From Mesocricetibacter intestinalis (GTDB lineage: Bacteria > Pseudomonadota > Gammaproteobacteria > Enterobacterales > Pasteurellaceae), in assembly GCF_004363295.1 (NCBI RefSeq), contig NZ_SNYQ01000005.1, forward strand, positions 1 to 64,000: a DNA stretch of 64,000 nucleotides, in the 5' to 3' direction. A program made the translations under genes and the position numbers. Shown here one piece after another: positions 8,933-18,240 of this stretch (position 1 is its first letter; each line of letters opens with the position of its first letter). The notes below the pieces were generated by a model that did no database searches, was not told the DNA's origin, and was given only the letters and a program-made list of their open reading frames with translations.

Positions 8933-10081
8933 ATGAATATAAAAGAAATTAAAAATCAACCGTTCTTTCATCTGGTAACCGATGATGAAAGTTTAGCCCG
9001 TGTTTGTCGCCGGGCTCTGCAACAATCCGTAGTGGCTTTAGATACGGAATTTATCCGTATCCGCAGTTATTTTCCCAAATTAGGCCTGATTCAGTTGTAT
9101 GACGGCGAATGCGTGGCATTGATCGATCCCTTGGAGATCCGGGATTTTTCTCCCTTTATCGAGTTACTAAAGGCGCCCCAAGTGTTGAAAGTATTACATG
9201 CCTGCTATGAAGATTTGGAAGTTTTTCAGCATTATTTCGAACAGTTGCCCGAACCTATGGCGGATACTCAGATTATGGCGGCTTTTCTAAAGTTTCCCGC
9301 TTCTACCGGCTTGGCAACATTGATTAAGCATTATTTTTCTCTGGAATTGGATAAGGGCGCTTCCCGTACCGATTGGCTGGCTCGGCCGCTATCGGAAACA
9401 CAGCTGAGATATGCGGCCGCGGACGTATGGTATCTGCTGCCCTTATATCATCATATGAATAGCGAACTGGAAGGAACGAGATGGAAAAGTGCGGCGGAAT
9501 TTGACTGTGCTTTATTACTGGAAAAACGTCATCAGATAAAACCAAGCGACAGCGCTTATCTGAATATTACCAATGCCTGGCGCTTAGATGCGGAAGAGCT
9601 GATGCGTTTGCAGCTCTTGGCAAAGTGGCGCCAGGAAGAAGCGATAAAACGCGATCTGGCGTTAAATTTCGTGGTAAAAGGGGAAAACTTATGGGCGGCG
9701 GCAAAGCATAATCCCGTGCATACCTCGGACTTACTAAGCCTGGGATTCAGTACACAAGAGGTGCGGATTCACGGTAAAAAAATCTTGCAGCTGCTGAGCA
9801 AAGCAAAGCGTATCGATGCGGCGGAATACCCAGCACCCATTACTCGCCTGGCGGATGATCCCCGTTATAAGCAAACTTTGAAAGCCTTACAGCGGCGCCT
9901 GGCGGAAATCACGCCGCCGGATTTAAATTCGGAGGTGATTGCCAGTAAACGGGGACTTGAAAGTCTGATGAAATGGTGTTGGCTGCGCCGGCGGGATAAG
10001 GATAACCTACCGCAACTGATGCGTGGTTGGCGTAGGGAATTTGGTGAAAGCTTAGCCGCTTTGCCGGAATTGCAGGGATAA
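8933..10081 (+). CDS. rnd: ribonuclease D
   Basis: A 382-residue 3'-5' exoribonuclease of the DEDD family that trims tRNA and other stable RNA 3' ends. Exo I is ALDTEFIR near residue 35, Exo II is the HACYEDLEV region near 89, and Exo III YAAADVWYL is near 160. An HRDC domain occupies roughly residues 210-290. Length matches E. coli RNase D. In E. coli rnd also follows fadD, so the gene order is conserved. It is convergent with argS. Confidence 0.95.
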   Translation: MNIKEIKNQPFFHLVTDDESLARVCRRALQQSVVALDTEFIRIRSYFPKLGLIQLYDGECVALIDPLEIRDFSPFIELLKAPQVLKVLHACYEDLEVFQHYFEQLPEPMADTQIMAAFLKFPASTGLATLIKHYFSLELDKGASRTDWLARPLSETQLRYAAADVWYLLPLYHHMNSELEGTRWKSAAEFDCALLLEKRHQIKPSDSAYLNITNAWRLDAEELMRLQLLAKWRQEEAIKRDLALNFVVKGENLWAAAKHNPVHTSDLLSLGFSTQEVRIHGKKILQLLSKAKRIDAAEYPAPITRLADDPRYKQTLKALQRRLAEITPPDLNSEVIASKRGLESLMKWCWLRRRDKDNLPQLMRGWRREFGESLAALPELQG

Positions 10082-10085
10082 AAAA

Positions 10086-10106
10086 TCCCCCTCTTTTAGA
10101 GGGGGA
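10086..10106 (-). terminator. argS terminator
   Basis: CCCCCTC and GAGGGGG form a GC-rich hairpin. Read on the minus strand it is followed by six T, just past the argS stop; it may also slow transcripts from rnd. Confidence 0.88.
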
Positions 10107-10117
10107 CAATGGAAAAA

Positions 10118-11848
10118 TTACATTTTTTCTACGGTTTTGATTCCCAACAGCGCCAATCCCTGTTTCAGGGTTTTCTCGGTAAGGCGAGCCAGTTTCAGAC
10201 GGCTGAGCTTCAGTTCCGGTTCGGCGTTTAAAATCGGGCAATGTTCGTAGAAGGCGGAAAATGCTCCGGCCAGTTCATACAGATAATTACACAGAATATG
10301 CGGGGTGCCTTCTTTTGCCACGCTTTGTACCGCTTCTTCAAACTGTAGCAGTTTAATGGCCAACGCACGTTCCTTTTCATCATTTAAACTGATGTGCGCC
10401 TCCTGCAATTGCTTCTGATCCACATCGGCTTTGGCGAACACGGAACGAATTCGGGTATAGGCGTACTGCATATAAGGTGCGGTATTACCTTCGAAGCTGA
10501 GCATATTATCCCAATCGAAAACATAGTCGGTAGTACGGTTTTTGGATAAGTCGGCGTATTTCACCGCTCCGATGGCGACCGCTTCAATTACCGCCGCTTT
10601 TTCCCGCTCATTAAGGGCGGTATTTTTTTGCTCGATTAACAGAGTGGCGCGCTGTACCGCTTCGTCCAGCAGATCCGCCAGTTTAACCGTACCGCCGGAA
10701 CGGGTTTTAAAAGGTTTACCGTCTTTACCCAGCATCATGCCGAAATTATGATGTTCAAGGCTGAAACTGTCCGGCACATAACCGGCTTTACGGGTGATTA
10801 GCCAGGCTTGCTGCATATGTTGGCTTTGGCGCGTATCGGAAAACACCAGAGCGCGATCCGCTTTTAAGGTTTCGTAGCGGTATTTGGCCGCAGCGATATC
10901 TGTGGTGGTATAGAGGAAACCGCCGTCTTTTTTCTGTACGATAACCCCCATAGGTTCGCCTTCCTTATTCTTAAATTCTTCCAAGAAGACGACCAATGCC
11001 CCTTGGTCTTCCTGTGCCAGTCCCTGCGCTTTCAGATCGGCGACAATCGCAGGCAGCATCGGGTTGTACAGGCTTTCACCCATCACGTCTTTTTCCGTGA
11101 GCGTTACATTCAAGCGCTCGTAGTTGCGCTGATTCTGACGCATTGTCATATACACCAGTTTTTTCCACATCGTACGGCAATATTCATCGCCGCTTTGTAG
11201 TTTCACGACATACTGACGCGCTTTTTCGGCAAAGACCGGATCCTGATCATAATGTTCCTTTGCCGCACGGTAAAAGGCTTCGAGATCACTGAGTTCCATT
11301 TCACTGGCATGTTCGTTTTCCATTTTTTCCAGATAAGCAATCAGCATACCGAACTGGGTACCCCAATCTCCCACATGATTGGCACGAATTACATGATGTC
11401 CGAGAAATTCCAGGGCGCGAACTACCGCATCGCCGATAATGGTGGAACGCAAATGACCCACGTGCATTTCTTTGGCGACGTTAGGCGATGAGTAATCCAC
11501 CACCACGGTTTGCGGATGCTCGGTATGAATACCGAAATGCTCGGCCGTTAGCGCATTTTGTGCATTGTCCGCAATCCAGTTTTTACTGAGGAAAATATTA
11601 ATAAAGCCGGGGCCGGCAATTTCAGTTTTTTCGGCGATATCCTTTAAATCAAGGTGCTCTAACACTTTTTGCCCGAATTCACGGGGATTCAAACCGAGTT
11701 TTTTCGCCGTTGCCATAATGCCGTTCGCCTGATAATCGCCGAATTGCACTTTCCCGGACTGACGAACCGAAGGTTCGCATTGATCATCCGCACCGGCGGC
11801 GATCATCGCTTGTTTTACTTTATCGGATAAAACGGACTGAATGTTCAC
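10118..11848 (-). CDS. argS: arginyl-tRNA synthetase
   Basis: A 576-residue class Ia aminoacyl-tRNA synthetase charging tRNA-Arg. The N-terminal Add-1 domain is followed by the class I HIGH signature in its Arg form, [12 protein letters not shown], near residue 130. The KMSKS site is replaced by a Gly-Lys-Asp-Gly-type loop ([13 protein letters not shown]), as is usual in bacterial ArgRS. The C-terminal DALR anticodon domain ends in GIKTVEKM. Length equals E. coli ArgS. It is monocistronic with its own terminator. Confidence 0.96.
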   Translation of the reverse strand: MNIQSVLSDKVKQAMIAAGADDQCEPSVRQSGKVQFGDYQANGIMATAKKLGLNPREFGQKVLEHLDLKDIAEKTEIAGPGFINIFLSKNWIADNAQNALTAEHFGIHTEHPQTVVVDYSSPNVAKEMHVGHLRSTIIGDAVVRALEFLGHHVIRANHVGDWGTQFGMLIAYLEKMENEHASEMELSDLEAFYRAAKEHYDQDPVFAEKARQYVVKLQSGDEYCRTMWKKLVYMTMRQNQRNYERLNVTLTEKDVMGESLYNPMLPAIVADLKAQGLAQEDQGALVVFLEEFKNKEGEPMGVIVQKKDGGFLYTTTDIAAAKYRYETLKADRALVFSDTRQSQHMQQAWLITRKAGYVPDSFSLEHHNFGMMLGKDGKPFKTRSGGTVKLADLLDEAVQRATLLIEQKNTALNEREKAAVIEAVAIGAVKYADLSKNRTTDYVFDWDNMLSFEGNTAPYMQYAYTRIRSVFAKADVDQKQLQEAHISLNDEKERALAIKLLQFEEAVQSVAKEGTPHILCNYLYELAGAFSAFYEHCPILNAEPELKLSRLKLARLTEKTLKQGLALLGIKTVEKM

Positions 11849-11938
11849 TATATATTCCTATTGTTCGGATTTGATTAAAAAAATTAATCCGCTATGATAC
11901 TCCGGTTTGCTATTTTGGAAAAGGTGGAGTGGGAAAAA

Positions 11939-12547
11939 ATGAAAAATTTATCGCTGCCGCATAATTTATTTGCTATGGGCGAGGAACTTAAGCGGGATTT
12001 TCCATTGTTCGAGAGGAAAATCAGTCAACTGGCGGAAGTGATGAATATTTCCCTTTCCGCCTATGTAATAGATCATCTGGCCCTGCGCAGCAACAGTGAA
12101 ACCCTAGCGAAAAGCTGGCTGACACTATTATTAAAGTGCGGTACAATTCTGAGCGATAATCGGATTAACGGCCGGCCCATTTATCTGATTCGGCTGCATC
12201 AGCCGCTGATATTTGCGGGACAAGCGGTGGAAGTGATTGAACTGCCTTTCCCGAAAAATAAGCATTATCCACAGGAAGGCTGGGAACATATCGAACTGGT
12301 CATGCCGTTTTTGTCGCAGGAATCCGTAGCCGAATGGCAGGAGCGGATTTTATCTTTATTCGGCTGGAACCGTTCGGCCCATTTAAAGGTCAAAATCAGC
12401 GAACCGAAAGGTGAAGGGGAAAGACTGCCGAATCCCTCGATTGCGGTGAGTCTGGCGGATCAATCCGAAAATCATACCTGCATTAAGGTTCACCCTTATA
12501 GCATTCAACGGGTTGTCGGGCTTCATTCCGGTGCAAAGGGCGTTTAG
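11939..12547 (+). CDS. yecM: YecM-like VOC-fold protein
   Basis: A protein of about 202 residues resembling E. coli YecM, a metal-binding-fold protein of unknown activity. Shared stretches are the DHLALR region, ILSDNRINGRPIYLIRLHQP, and a PHEGWEHIE-like YPQEGWEHIEL. I start at the ATG at 11939, because AAAGGTGGAGTGG precedes it and the N terminus then aligns with YecM; an in-frame ATG at 11894 would add 15 residues. It lies divergent from argS, as in E. coli. An in-frame USS lies at 12134. The family is fairly certain, the function unknown. Confidence 0.85.
   Translation: MKNLSLPHNLFAMGEELKRDFPLFERKISQLAEVMNISLSAYVIDHLALRSNSETLAKSWLTLLLKCGTILSDNRINGRPIYLIRLHQPLIFAGQAVEVIELPFPKNKHYPQEGWEHIELVMPFLSQESVAEWQERILSLFGWNRSAHLKVKISEPKGEGERLPNPSIAVSLADQSENHTCIKVHPYSIQRVVGLHSGAKGV
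12134..12142 (+). repeat. USS within the yecM-like gene
   Basis: An exact AAGTGCGGT in frame, encoding part of LLKCGT. Confidence 0.85.
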
Positions 12548-12566
12548 GCGGATATGCCGGGAGCTG

Positions 12567-12598
12567 CGGAAAGGACTAATATTTCCTTCCGTTTTTTT
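12567..12598 (+). terminator. terminator after the yecM-like gene
   Basis: CGGAA..TTCCG plus an inner GGA..TCC pair with one bulged A, then seven T. Confidence 0.75.
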
Positions 12599-12624
12599 AT
12601 GATTTATTTTAAAAGGTTATTGAT

Positions 12625-13080
12625 ATGAAAAAATTAGCATTGGTTGTGTTGTTAAGCTTAGGAATGGCGGGCTGTGCGAATACGGATATCTACAGCGGAA
12701 ATGTATATTCCGGCAATCAGGCGAAAGAAGCGCGTTCCATCAGTTACGGTACCATCGTATCGGTGCGAGCGGTGAAAATTCAGGCGGATAATCAGGGTGT
12801 GATCGGTACCGTTGGCGGCGGTGTTCTCGGCGGTATCGGCGGTTCTGCTATCGGCGGCGGTACGGGGCGTGCGATTGCTACGGCGGTAGGTGCGGTTGCC
12901 GGCGCGGTACTTGGCAGCAAAGTAGAAGAAAAAGCGACCCAAGTCGATGCGGTGGAATTGGTTATTAAGAAAGATGACGGCCAGGAAATCGTGGTGGTTC
13001 AGAAAGCCGATAGCAGCTATCAGCGCGGCGCCCGAGTGCGTATTGTCGGCGGTTCCAGTTTGAACGTTTCCGTTATTTAA
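12625..13080 (+). CDS. slyB: SlyB/Pcp-like outer membrane lipoprotein with glycine-zipper domain
   Basis: A 151-residue lipoprotein. The signal peptide ends in GMAGC, with the lipidated cysteine at residue 17. Residues about 62-98 are a glycine-zipper 2TM domain (GTVGGGVLGGIGGS, then GGTGRAIATAVGAVAGAVLGS), followed by a small beta domain (VELVIKKDDGQEIVVVQ). This matches the PAL cross-reacting lipoprotein Pcp of Haemophilus and SlyB of enterobacteria, small envelope-stability lipoproteins. It has its own terminator and is probably monocistronic. Confidence 0.9.
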   Translation: MKKLALVVLLSLGMAGCANTDIYSGNVYSGNQAKEARSISYGTIVSVRAVKIQADNQGVIGTVGGGVLGGIGGSAIGGGTGRAIATAVGAVAGAVLGSKVEEKATQVDAVELVIKKDDGQEIVVVQKADSSYQRGARVRIVGGSSLNVSVI

Positions 13081-13094
13081 GCCCGCTTCGGCAG

Positions 13095-13132
13095 GAAAGG
13101 CTTGTGGTTTACAACATAAGCCTTTCTTTTTT
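13095..13132 (+). terminator. slyB terminator
   Basis: GAAAGGCTT and AAGCCTTTC pair around a 14-base loop, followed by six T. Confidence 0.85.
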
Positions 13133-13146
13133 CGCGAACAGATTTT

Positions 13147-14730
13147 ATGACCTTTCCCTTTTTTGTATTTCCTTTGCGCTTTGTGATTAAAAGTGCGGTC
13201 CTTTTTATGCTTATTTTTTTATTGAGCGCTTGTGATCCGGTTCCCCATGATAAATCGCCCGCAACAGCATCGGATAAAGCGGCGGCCGCAACTAAACCGG
13301 CCATACCTGTTTTAACTCGAGCGGTTTATTCCGATTTAGTATTAAATCCGACGGATATACAAAATGAGGAACAGGTGAGCTTCCTACGCGATTTATTTGA
13401 AGGACTGACGATTTTTGATCCTCAGGGTAATGTGATCCCCGGCGCTGCTTCCCACTGGTATACGGAAGATAATAAAATCTGGTTTTTTAAGCTACGTCCC
13501 GAGGCTAAATGGAGTAACGGCGAACCCGTCAGTGCCGAAGATTTTGTGCTGAGCTGGCAAGCGCTGGCACGTTCTGCCGGGCCGTTAAAAAATTATCTGA
13601 GCTTTATGCACCTGGAAAACGCGCTTGAGGTTGCGGAGGGTAAAATGCCGGTGCAGGCATTGGGAATTCATGCGCCCGAGCCTTTTCTTGTACAGATTAA
13701 GCTGGATAAGCCCCTTTCCTATTTACCTAAAATGTTGACCCATGCAGCATTGCTGCCGCGTTATCGGGGGGAGGCGACGAATCCCGTGGCTAACGGCGCC
13801 TATGGACTTGTTGAACAACGGGGGGATTTGATTCGGCTGGAGAAGAACTCTTTTTATCCTCAGCAGGAGAATATCTATTTCACTCGGGTGGATTACAGAA
13901 AAATAGGCACAGGTCAGGATCTCGGTGCGGCAGATTTAGTTGTTTCGCCGGCGCCCGGCACTGAGAATACGCAGCTTTTTCCCCGTTTGTGCAGCTATTT
14001 TTACGAATTTAATTTTCGCGATGCCCTTATGGCTAAAAGTGCGGTTAGGAAAGCATTGGTTTCTATGATTTCACCGGCGGCGATTCTGAGAGATGAAAAA
14101 TTGGCGATGATGCCGAGTAATTCCGTGCTGCCTCGTAATATGCAACCTGAATCCGATACGCAATGGCAGGCTTCGGTGGTGGAACAGTTATTACAGCAGG
14201 CGGGGATTTCCGCCGCTAACCCGTTACGCTTTAAGCTGAGTTATGATCAGGTGGGCATTCATCCTGCTATTGCCAACCGTTTGATTCAAGCCTGGTCGCA
14301 GTCGGATTTGATTCGGGTTGAAGCTCAGCCCCTAAGCTGGACGCAACTGCAGGAGAAGCGCAATAAAGGAGATTTTCAGGTAATACGTTCCGGCTGGTGC
14401 GCAGACTATAATGATGCTTCCGCATTTTTTCACTTATTCCGTTCCGGCAGTCCGGATAATAAAACCGGTTTTGCCAATCAAGAACTGGATCAATTATCAG
14501 AGCGCCTGAGTAACGAGATTATTGAACCCCAGGCTGTAACGGATATTTTACGTCGTATTTCCGATCTCATTCGTCGAGAAAGGGTAGTGCTGCCGATCTT
14601 TCAATATAATAAGGCGGTCTATATTAAAGAGGGGATTGCGGGCTATGAGCTTTCCAATCCCACCGAAACCCTGTACAGCAAGGATCTTTATCGTTTGCAA
14701 AATCGCCCTCATTCCTCCCCGCAGCACTAA
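13147..14730 (+). CDS. OppA-type peptide-binding lipoprotein (HI0213-like)
   Basis: A 527-residue extracytoplasmic solute-binding protein of family 5. The N-terminal signal ends in LLSAC, lipidated cysteine at residue 29. Family features include RDLFEGLTIFDPQGNVIPG, LRPEAKWSNGEPVSAEDFVLSW split across residues 110-135, and GWCADYNDASAFF near 415. The nearest family I know is OppA, and it resembles the stand-alone lipoprotein HI0213 of Haemophilus. No permease or ATPase genes are nearby, so it may serve a distant transporter. Two USS lie in the coding sequence (13191, 14037), the first in the signal peptide region. The ribosome binding site is weak. Confidence 0.85.
   Translation: MTFPFFVFPLRFVIKSAVLFMLIFLLSACDPVPHDKSPATASDKAAAATKPAIPVLTRAVYSDLVLNPTDIQNEEQVSFLRDLFEGLTIFDPQGNVIPGAASHWYTEDNKIWFFKLRPEAKWSNGEPVSAEDFVLSWQALARSAGPLKNYLSFMHLENALEVAEGKMPVQALGIHAPEPFLVQIKLDKPLSYLPKMLTHAALLPRYRGEATNPVANGAYGLVEQRGDLIRLEKNSFYPQQENIYFTRVDYRKIGTGQDLGAADLVVSPAPGTENTQLFPRLCSYFYEFNFRDALMAKSAVRKALVSMISPAAILRDEKLAMMPSNSVLPRNMQPESDTQWQASVVEQLLQQAGISAANPLRFKLSYDQVGIHPAIANRLIQAWSQSDLIRVEAQPLSWTQLQEKRNKGDFQVIRSGWCADYNDASAFFHLFRSGSPDNKTGFANQELDQLSERLSNEIIEPQAVTDILRRISDLIRRERVVLPIFQYNKAVYIKEGIAGYELSNPTETLYSKDLYRLQNRPHSSPQH
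13191..13199 (+). repeat. USS in the signal-peptide region of the oppA-like gene
   Basis: An exact AAGTGCGGT, read in frame as part of Lys-Ser-Ala-Val. Confidence 0.85.
14037..14045 (+). repeat. second USS in the oppA-like gene
   Basis: An exact AAGTGCGGT in the same frame as the one at 13191, again encoding Lys-Ser-Ala-Val. Confidence 0.85.
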
Positions 14731-14835
14731 TCAAATAGGTGTATATGGGAAAAATAATCCAGCTTCCGTTTGCCGAAAGGGCTGTAATTTATTAAAATGA
14801 CGGAGTTTTTTTGTTTTACCTTCTGTGGGAAAAGG

Positions 14836-14885
14836 GGAGCGAAGCTCCTCCTGTCGCAGCATAAGCCTTATGCTTCGCTGTTTTT
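14836..14885 (+). terminator. two hairpins between the oppA-like gene and hemA, second terminator-like
   Basis: GGAGC-GAA-GCTCC (14836-14848) is a compact hairpin. It is followed by AGCATAA-GCC-TTATGCT (14858-14874) and, a few bases later, five T. Together they probably end the oppA-like transcript, or form the hemA leader if the promoter lies upstream. Confidence 0.55.
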
Positions 14886-14932
14886 GGGGCGGTTTTCTAT
14901 CCCGAATATGTTGAGTGATTTTTCTTTAATTT

Positions 14933-16267
14933 ATGACAATTTTAGTTCTTGGTATTAATCATAAGACGGCAACTGTCGCAGTCCGCGAAAAAGTCGCTTT
15001 TAGTGAAGAGAAGCGGCGTTTTGCCTTGCAACAAATCCGGGAAATAAAATTGGCTCAGAGTGCGGTGATTCTATCAACCTGTAATCGTACGGAGATTTAT
15101 CTGCATGATAAGTTTATTCCGCCGCAGGAAGAATCGGAACAGAACCGACAATGGCTCGAAGGCTGCATTCGCTGGTTTGCGGAAATTCATCAGTTGGAGC
15201 CCCAAGCGTTAGAAAATTGCCTGTATGCCTATCAAAATCAGCATGCGGTTAAACATCTGATGCGGGTTGCCGGCGGACTGGATTCTCTGATTCTGGGCGA
15301 ACCTCAGATTTTGGGGCAGGTGAAGCAGGCCTATCAGAGCAGTACGGATTATTATCAACAGCAAGCGCAGGCGATGTCCGGCGAATTTTCCCGTTTATTC
15401 CAGAAAGCCTTTTCTGTGGCGAAACGAGTGCGCACGGAAACCTCTATCGGCGACAGTGCGGTTTCCGTTGCTTATGCCGCCTGCGGACTGGCTCGTCAGA
15501 TTTTTGAAAATCTGCAACAGCTTAATATTCTGTTGGTCGGTGCGGGGGAAACCATTGAGTTGGTCGCTCGCCATTTGTTGCGCCACGGGGTAAAAAAGCT
15601 GACCCTTTCCAACCGCACTTTATCCCGCGCCGAACAATTGGTACATAAATTAGATGCCGCAGATATCCGTATTTTAGCACTGGAACAGTTGCAGAGCGGA
15701 CTGAATGAAGCGGATATCGTTATCAGCTCTACCGCAAGCCCAAATATATTGATAACCCGAGATATGATGAAAGCGGCTCAGCAGCGGCGTAAAAACGCTC
15801 CGAGTCTGATTATTGATATTGCGGTACCTCGTGATGTGGAGGAAAGTGTCGCCGAGCTGGACAGCGTATATCATTATACGGTGGACGATTTGCATAATAT
15901 TATCCGGCGTAATCTGAGCGAGCGGGAAAAGGCTTCTAAGGAAGCGGAAAAGATTATTCAGCATGAATGTGAAGATTTCTTCGAATGGCTGAAAATCCAT
16001 CAGGTATCGGATTTAATCCGACTCTACCGTGAGGAAGCTGAAAATATCCGTCAGGGGCTGGTGGAAAAAGCCATTGTCGCCTTACATAAAAATGAAGATG
16101 CGGAAAAAGTGTTACAGGAGTTAAGTTATAAATTAATGAATAAGCTGATTCATAGTCCGACGCAGGCTATGCAGTTAATGGTAAAACGCGGCAATACGGA
16201 AGGGTTGCAGAGTTTTTCCAGTTCGCTCGGAATTAAGTCCGAAGCGGATAAAGAATCCTCCAATTAA
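14933..16267 (+). CDS. hemA: glutamyl-tRNA reductase
   Basis: A 444-residue enzyme that reduces glutamyl-tRNA to glutamate-1-semialdehyde, the first committed step of C5-pathway tetrapyrrole synthesis. The catalytic cysteine is C50 in STCNRTEIY. The [10 protein letters not shown] motif is near residue 122, the NADPH-binding segment LLVGAGET near 200, and a C-terminal dimerisation domain from about 325. Length is slightly longer than E. coli HemA. Only a weak ribosome binding site precedes the ATG. It is a single gene ending in its own terminator. Confidence 0.96.
   Translation: MTILVLGINHKTATVAVREKVAFSEEKRRFALQQIREIKLAQSAVILSTCNRTEIYLHDKFIPPQEESEQNRQWLEGCIRWFAEIHQLEPQALENCLYAYQNQHAVKHLMRVAGGLDSLILGEPQILGQVKQAYQSSTDYYQQQAQAMSGEFSRLFQKAFSVAKRVRTETSIGDSAVSVAYAACGLARQIFENLQQLNILLVGAGETIELVARHLLRHGVKKLTLSNRTLSRAEQLVHKLDAADIRILALEQLQSGLNEADIVISSTASPNILITRDMMKAAQQRRKNAPSLIIDIAVPRDVEESVAELDSVYHYTVDDLHNIIRRNLSEREKASKEAEKIIQHECEDFFEWLKIHQVSDLIRLYREEAENIRQGLVEKAIVALHKNEDAEKVLQELSYKLMNKLIHSPTQAMQLMVKRGNTEGLQSFSSSLGIKSEADKESSN
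15612..15620 (-). repeat. USS within hemA
   Basis: ACCGCACTT on the plus strand, encoding Arg-Thr-Leu in the reductase. Confidence 0.85.
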
Positions 16268-16270
16268 AAA

Positions 16271-16296
16271 GCGGAATTAAATAATTCCGCTTTTTT
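16271..16296 (+). terminator. hemA terminator
   Basis: GCGGAATT and AATTCCGC pair around AAAT, followed by six T, three bases after the stop. Confidence 0.9.
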
Positions 16297-16310
16297 CGTC
16301 CGTATTTTTA

Positions 16311-17159
16311 TTAAAGTACAATGGTTTTATTCTGGAAGACGAATATTCTGTCGTGCAAGGCAAGATCCAGCGCTCGGCTTAATACGGTTTTTTCAACGTC
16401 CCGTCCCGCTTTCATCATAGCTTCCGCATTATAGGTATGATCCACATTAATTACGTTCTGCATGATAATCGGGCCTTGATCCAGCTCGTTATTAATGAAA
16501 TGCGCTGTTGCTCCGATAATTTTTACTCCGCGCTCATAAGCCTGCTGATAAGGTTTGGCGCCGATAAATGCCGGCAGAAATGAATGATGAATATTAATCA
16601 CTCGGTTCGGGTAGCGGGAAACGAATTCCGGGTTTAGCACCCGCATATATTTGGCCAGTACGATATAGTCGGGCTGATATTCATCGATTTTATCAGCCAG
16701 TAACTTATCATGTTCCACCCGAGTTAAATTTTCATGACTGATACAATGAAAAGGAATATCAAAACGTTCGACCAATGATTTTAAATGGGCGTGATTACCG
16801 ATAACGGCGGCTATTTCCACATCCAGACCGCCATAATAATTCTTCATCAGAATATCACCGATACAATGGGCTTCTTTGGTTACTAAAATAACGATACGCT
16901 TTTTACGGTTGCCGATTAACCGGCAATTGGTTCCCTGCGGTAAACTGAAGGCTAAATCGGCCAGCAAGGTTTCTTCATTAAAAATACCTTCCAATTCGGT
17001 ACGCATAAAGAAATGTTTTGTTTCAAAATCAACGAATTCATTATTATGCAGAATATTAAGTTGATGTTTGTAACAAATATTGGTGATTTTGGCGATTAAT
17101 CCTTTGTCATCGGGACAGTCGGTAAGCAGTATTTTATTTTCAATCATAGGGTGTTGCAT
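16311..17159 (-). CDS. purU: formyltetrahydrofolate deformylase
   Basis: A 282-residue hydrolase that releases formate from 10-formyl-THF and so balances the one-carbon pool and supplies formate to PurT. An N-terminal ACT domain (LLTDCPDDKGLIAKIT, residues about 10-85) precedes a formyltransferase fold. The catalytic segment VINIHHSFLPAFIGAKPY is near residue 188 and the DQGPII motif near 227. Length agrees with E. coli PurU. It lies just downstream of hns but is separated from it by a terminator. Confidence 0.95.
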   Translation of the reverse strand: MQHPMIENKILLTDCPDDKGLIAKITNICYKHQLNILHNNEFVDFETKHFFMRTELEGIFNEETLLADLAFSLPQGTNCRLIGNRKKRIVILVTKEAHCIGDILMKNYYGGLDVEIAAVIGNHAHLKSLVERFDIPFHCISHENLTRVEHDKLLADKIDEYQPDYIVLAKYMRVLNPEFVSRYPNRVINIHHSFLPAFIGAKPYQQAYERGVKIIGATAHFINNELDQGPIIMQNVINVDHTYNAEAMMKAGRDVEKTVLSRALDLALHDRIFVFQNKTIVL

Positions 17160-17185
17160 ATTAAATATAGTTCCTACAAAAAATA

Positions 17186-17210
17186 AAACCCATTATATTC
17201 AAATGGGTTT
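17186..17210 (-). terminator. hns terminator
   Basis: AAACCCATT and AATGGGTTT pair around a seven-base loop. On the minus strand it follows the hns stop by about 18 bases and separates it from purU. Confidence 0.85.
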
Positions 17211-17228
17211 TACTTCACACAAAAAGAA

Positions 17229-17636
17229 TTAAATTGCAAATGAAGACAGCGGTTTTCCAGCGTCCAGCTGAGCCTGAATCGCTTTCGGCGTTCTGCCCTG
17301 ACCGGTCCAGGTTTTTTCCTGTCCGTTTTCATCCACATATTTATATTTCGGTGGAAACGGCGCTCTTTTTTTACGTGTGCGAACCGGCGTATCGCCACCC
17401 AGAATTTCGGCTAATTCTGCCGCGGTAATGCCGTCTTGTTTTAATAATTCTTTATATTTTTCAATACGGCTCTGACGCTCTTCGGCCAGACGTTTATTTT
17501 CCTGCTCTTCGGCACGTTTTTCTTCAACCACGATCTGCACTTTATTCAAAACGGATTCTAACTGCTCCAGAGTTAATTCGCGTGCGATAACGCGCAGGCT
17601 GCGGATATTGGTTAAAGTTTTAAGTAATTCGGTCAT
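17229..17636 (-). CDS. hns: H-NS family nucleoid protein
   Basis: A 135-residue histone-like silencer that binds AT-rich, curved DNA. The N-terminal coiled-coil oligomerisation region (LEQLESVLNKVQIVVEEKR, residues about 20-65) leads through a basic linker (RTRKKRAPFPPKYKY) to the C-terminal DNA-binding domain. That domain has the family motif TWTGQGRTPKAI at about 113-124. Length is typical. The 330 bases upstream are strongly AT-rich, which would suit autoregulation; that is inference. Confidence 0.95.
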   Translation of the reverse strand: MTELLKTLTNIRSLRVIARELTLEQLESVLNKVQIVVEEKRAEEQENKRLAEERQSRIEKYKELLKQDGITAAELAEILGGDTPVRTRKKRAPFPPKYKYVDENGQEKTWTGQGRTPKAIQAQLDAGKPLSSFAI

Positions 17637-17968
17637 TACGCCTCCTTATTTCAGCTTCTTTTTGCTTTGAATTTAAAATTAACTAGTAACATATATTTAG
17701 TACGGCAGAATAATAAACCAATATATTTTTTATTGATATAAGGTACTGTACTTCAATACATAATAATACATAATTCAGTTCATTCCGATTATAAGACTAT
17801 AGGACAATCGAAAAGTTCTTCTAATCATATAGTAATTTTTATTTTAGGTAAATCTTATTCAGCTGATAATCTTTTATCTTTTCGCTGGTATAACCTGATA
17901 AAGATAAGGTTAAAAAATTCTTGCTTTTTCTATTGGCTTTTGGGACGTAATACGGTAATCTTGGAGGG
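17637..17968. promoter_or_regulatory. AT-rich divergent region between hns and the lysine riboswitch
   Basis: No gene is seen. The region has many A/T tracts and short palindromes, for example GGTACTGTACTT near 17742 and AACC..GGTT around 17893-17911. It must hold the promoters of hns (leftward) and of the riboswitch transcript (rightward). I could not place a convincing -35/-10 pair. Confidence 0.5.
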
Positions 17969-18148
17969 CCTATAAATGTAGAGGTGCGAATATTATAAGT
18001 AATTTTCCCGAGTGGATAACGTTGAAGGAAGAGGAAAGGAGTATTCGCCGAAATCGGTTAAAAGTCATTTTATCCGGTTGGTGGCATTACCGAAAGGGAT
18101 GTTACTGTCATAGTATTATTTATTCACTATGGAGCGCTACTGGTTAGG
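17969..18148 (+). ncRNA. lysine riboswitch (L-box)
   Basis: The conserved L-box elements appear in order. P1 5' strand CCTA..GTAG (17969-17981) is followed by AGAGGTGCG and AGTA, then GAAGGAAGAGGAAAGGAG and CGCCGAAA. ACTGTCAT comes next, and finally ATGGAGCGCTACTGG, whose CTAC..TAGG (18137-18148) closes P1. It precedes an NhaC-type transporter by 93 bases, a combination predicted by comparative genomics to mark lysine transporters. No strong terminator follows. A GTTCT..AGAAC pair (18211-18239) encloses the ribosome binding site, so translational control is possible. Confidence 0.93.
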
Positions 18149-18240
18149 TTGGGTTCTTATCACCTGCCTTTCTTTTAATTTTATAATCTCGCCGATTATT
18201 CCTTTAAGTAGTTCTCTTTAAATTTTATTTAGGTAGAACA

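Noticed and set aside
10194-10203. Ten-base neisserial DUS core TTCAGACGGC inside argS
   Set aside because: A single 10-mer in a conserved coding sequence is expected occasionally by chance, and there is no inverted partner or the full 12-mer.
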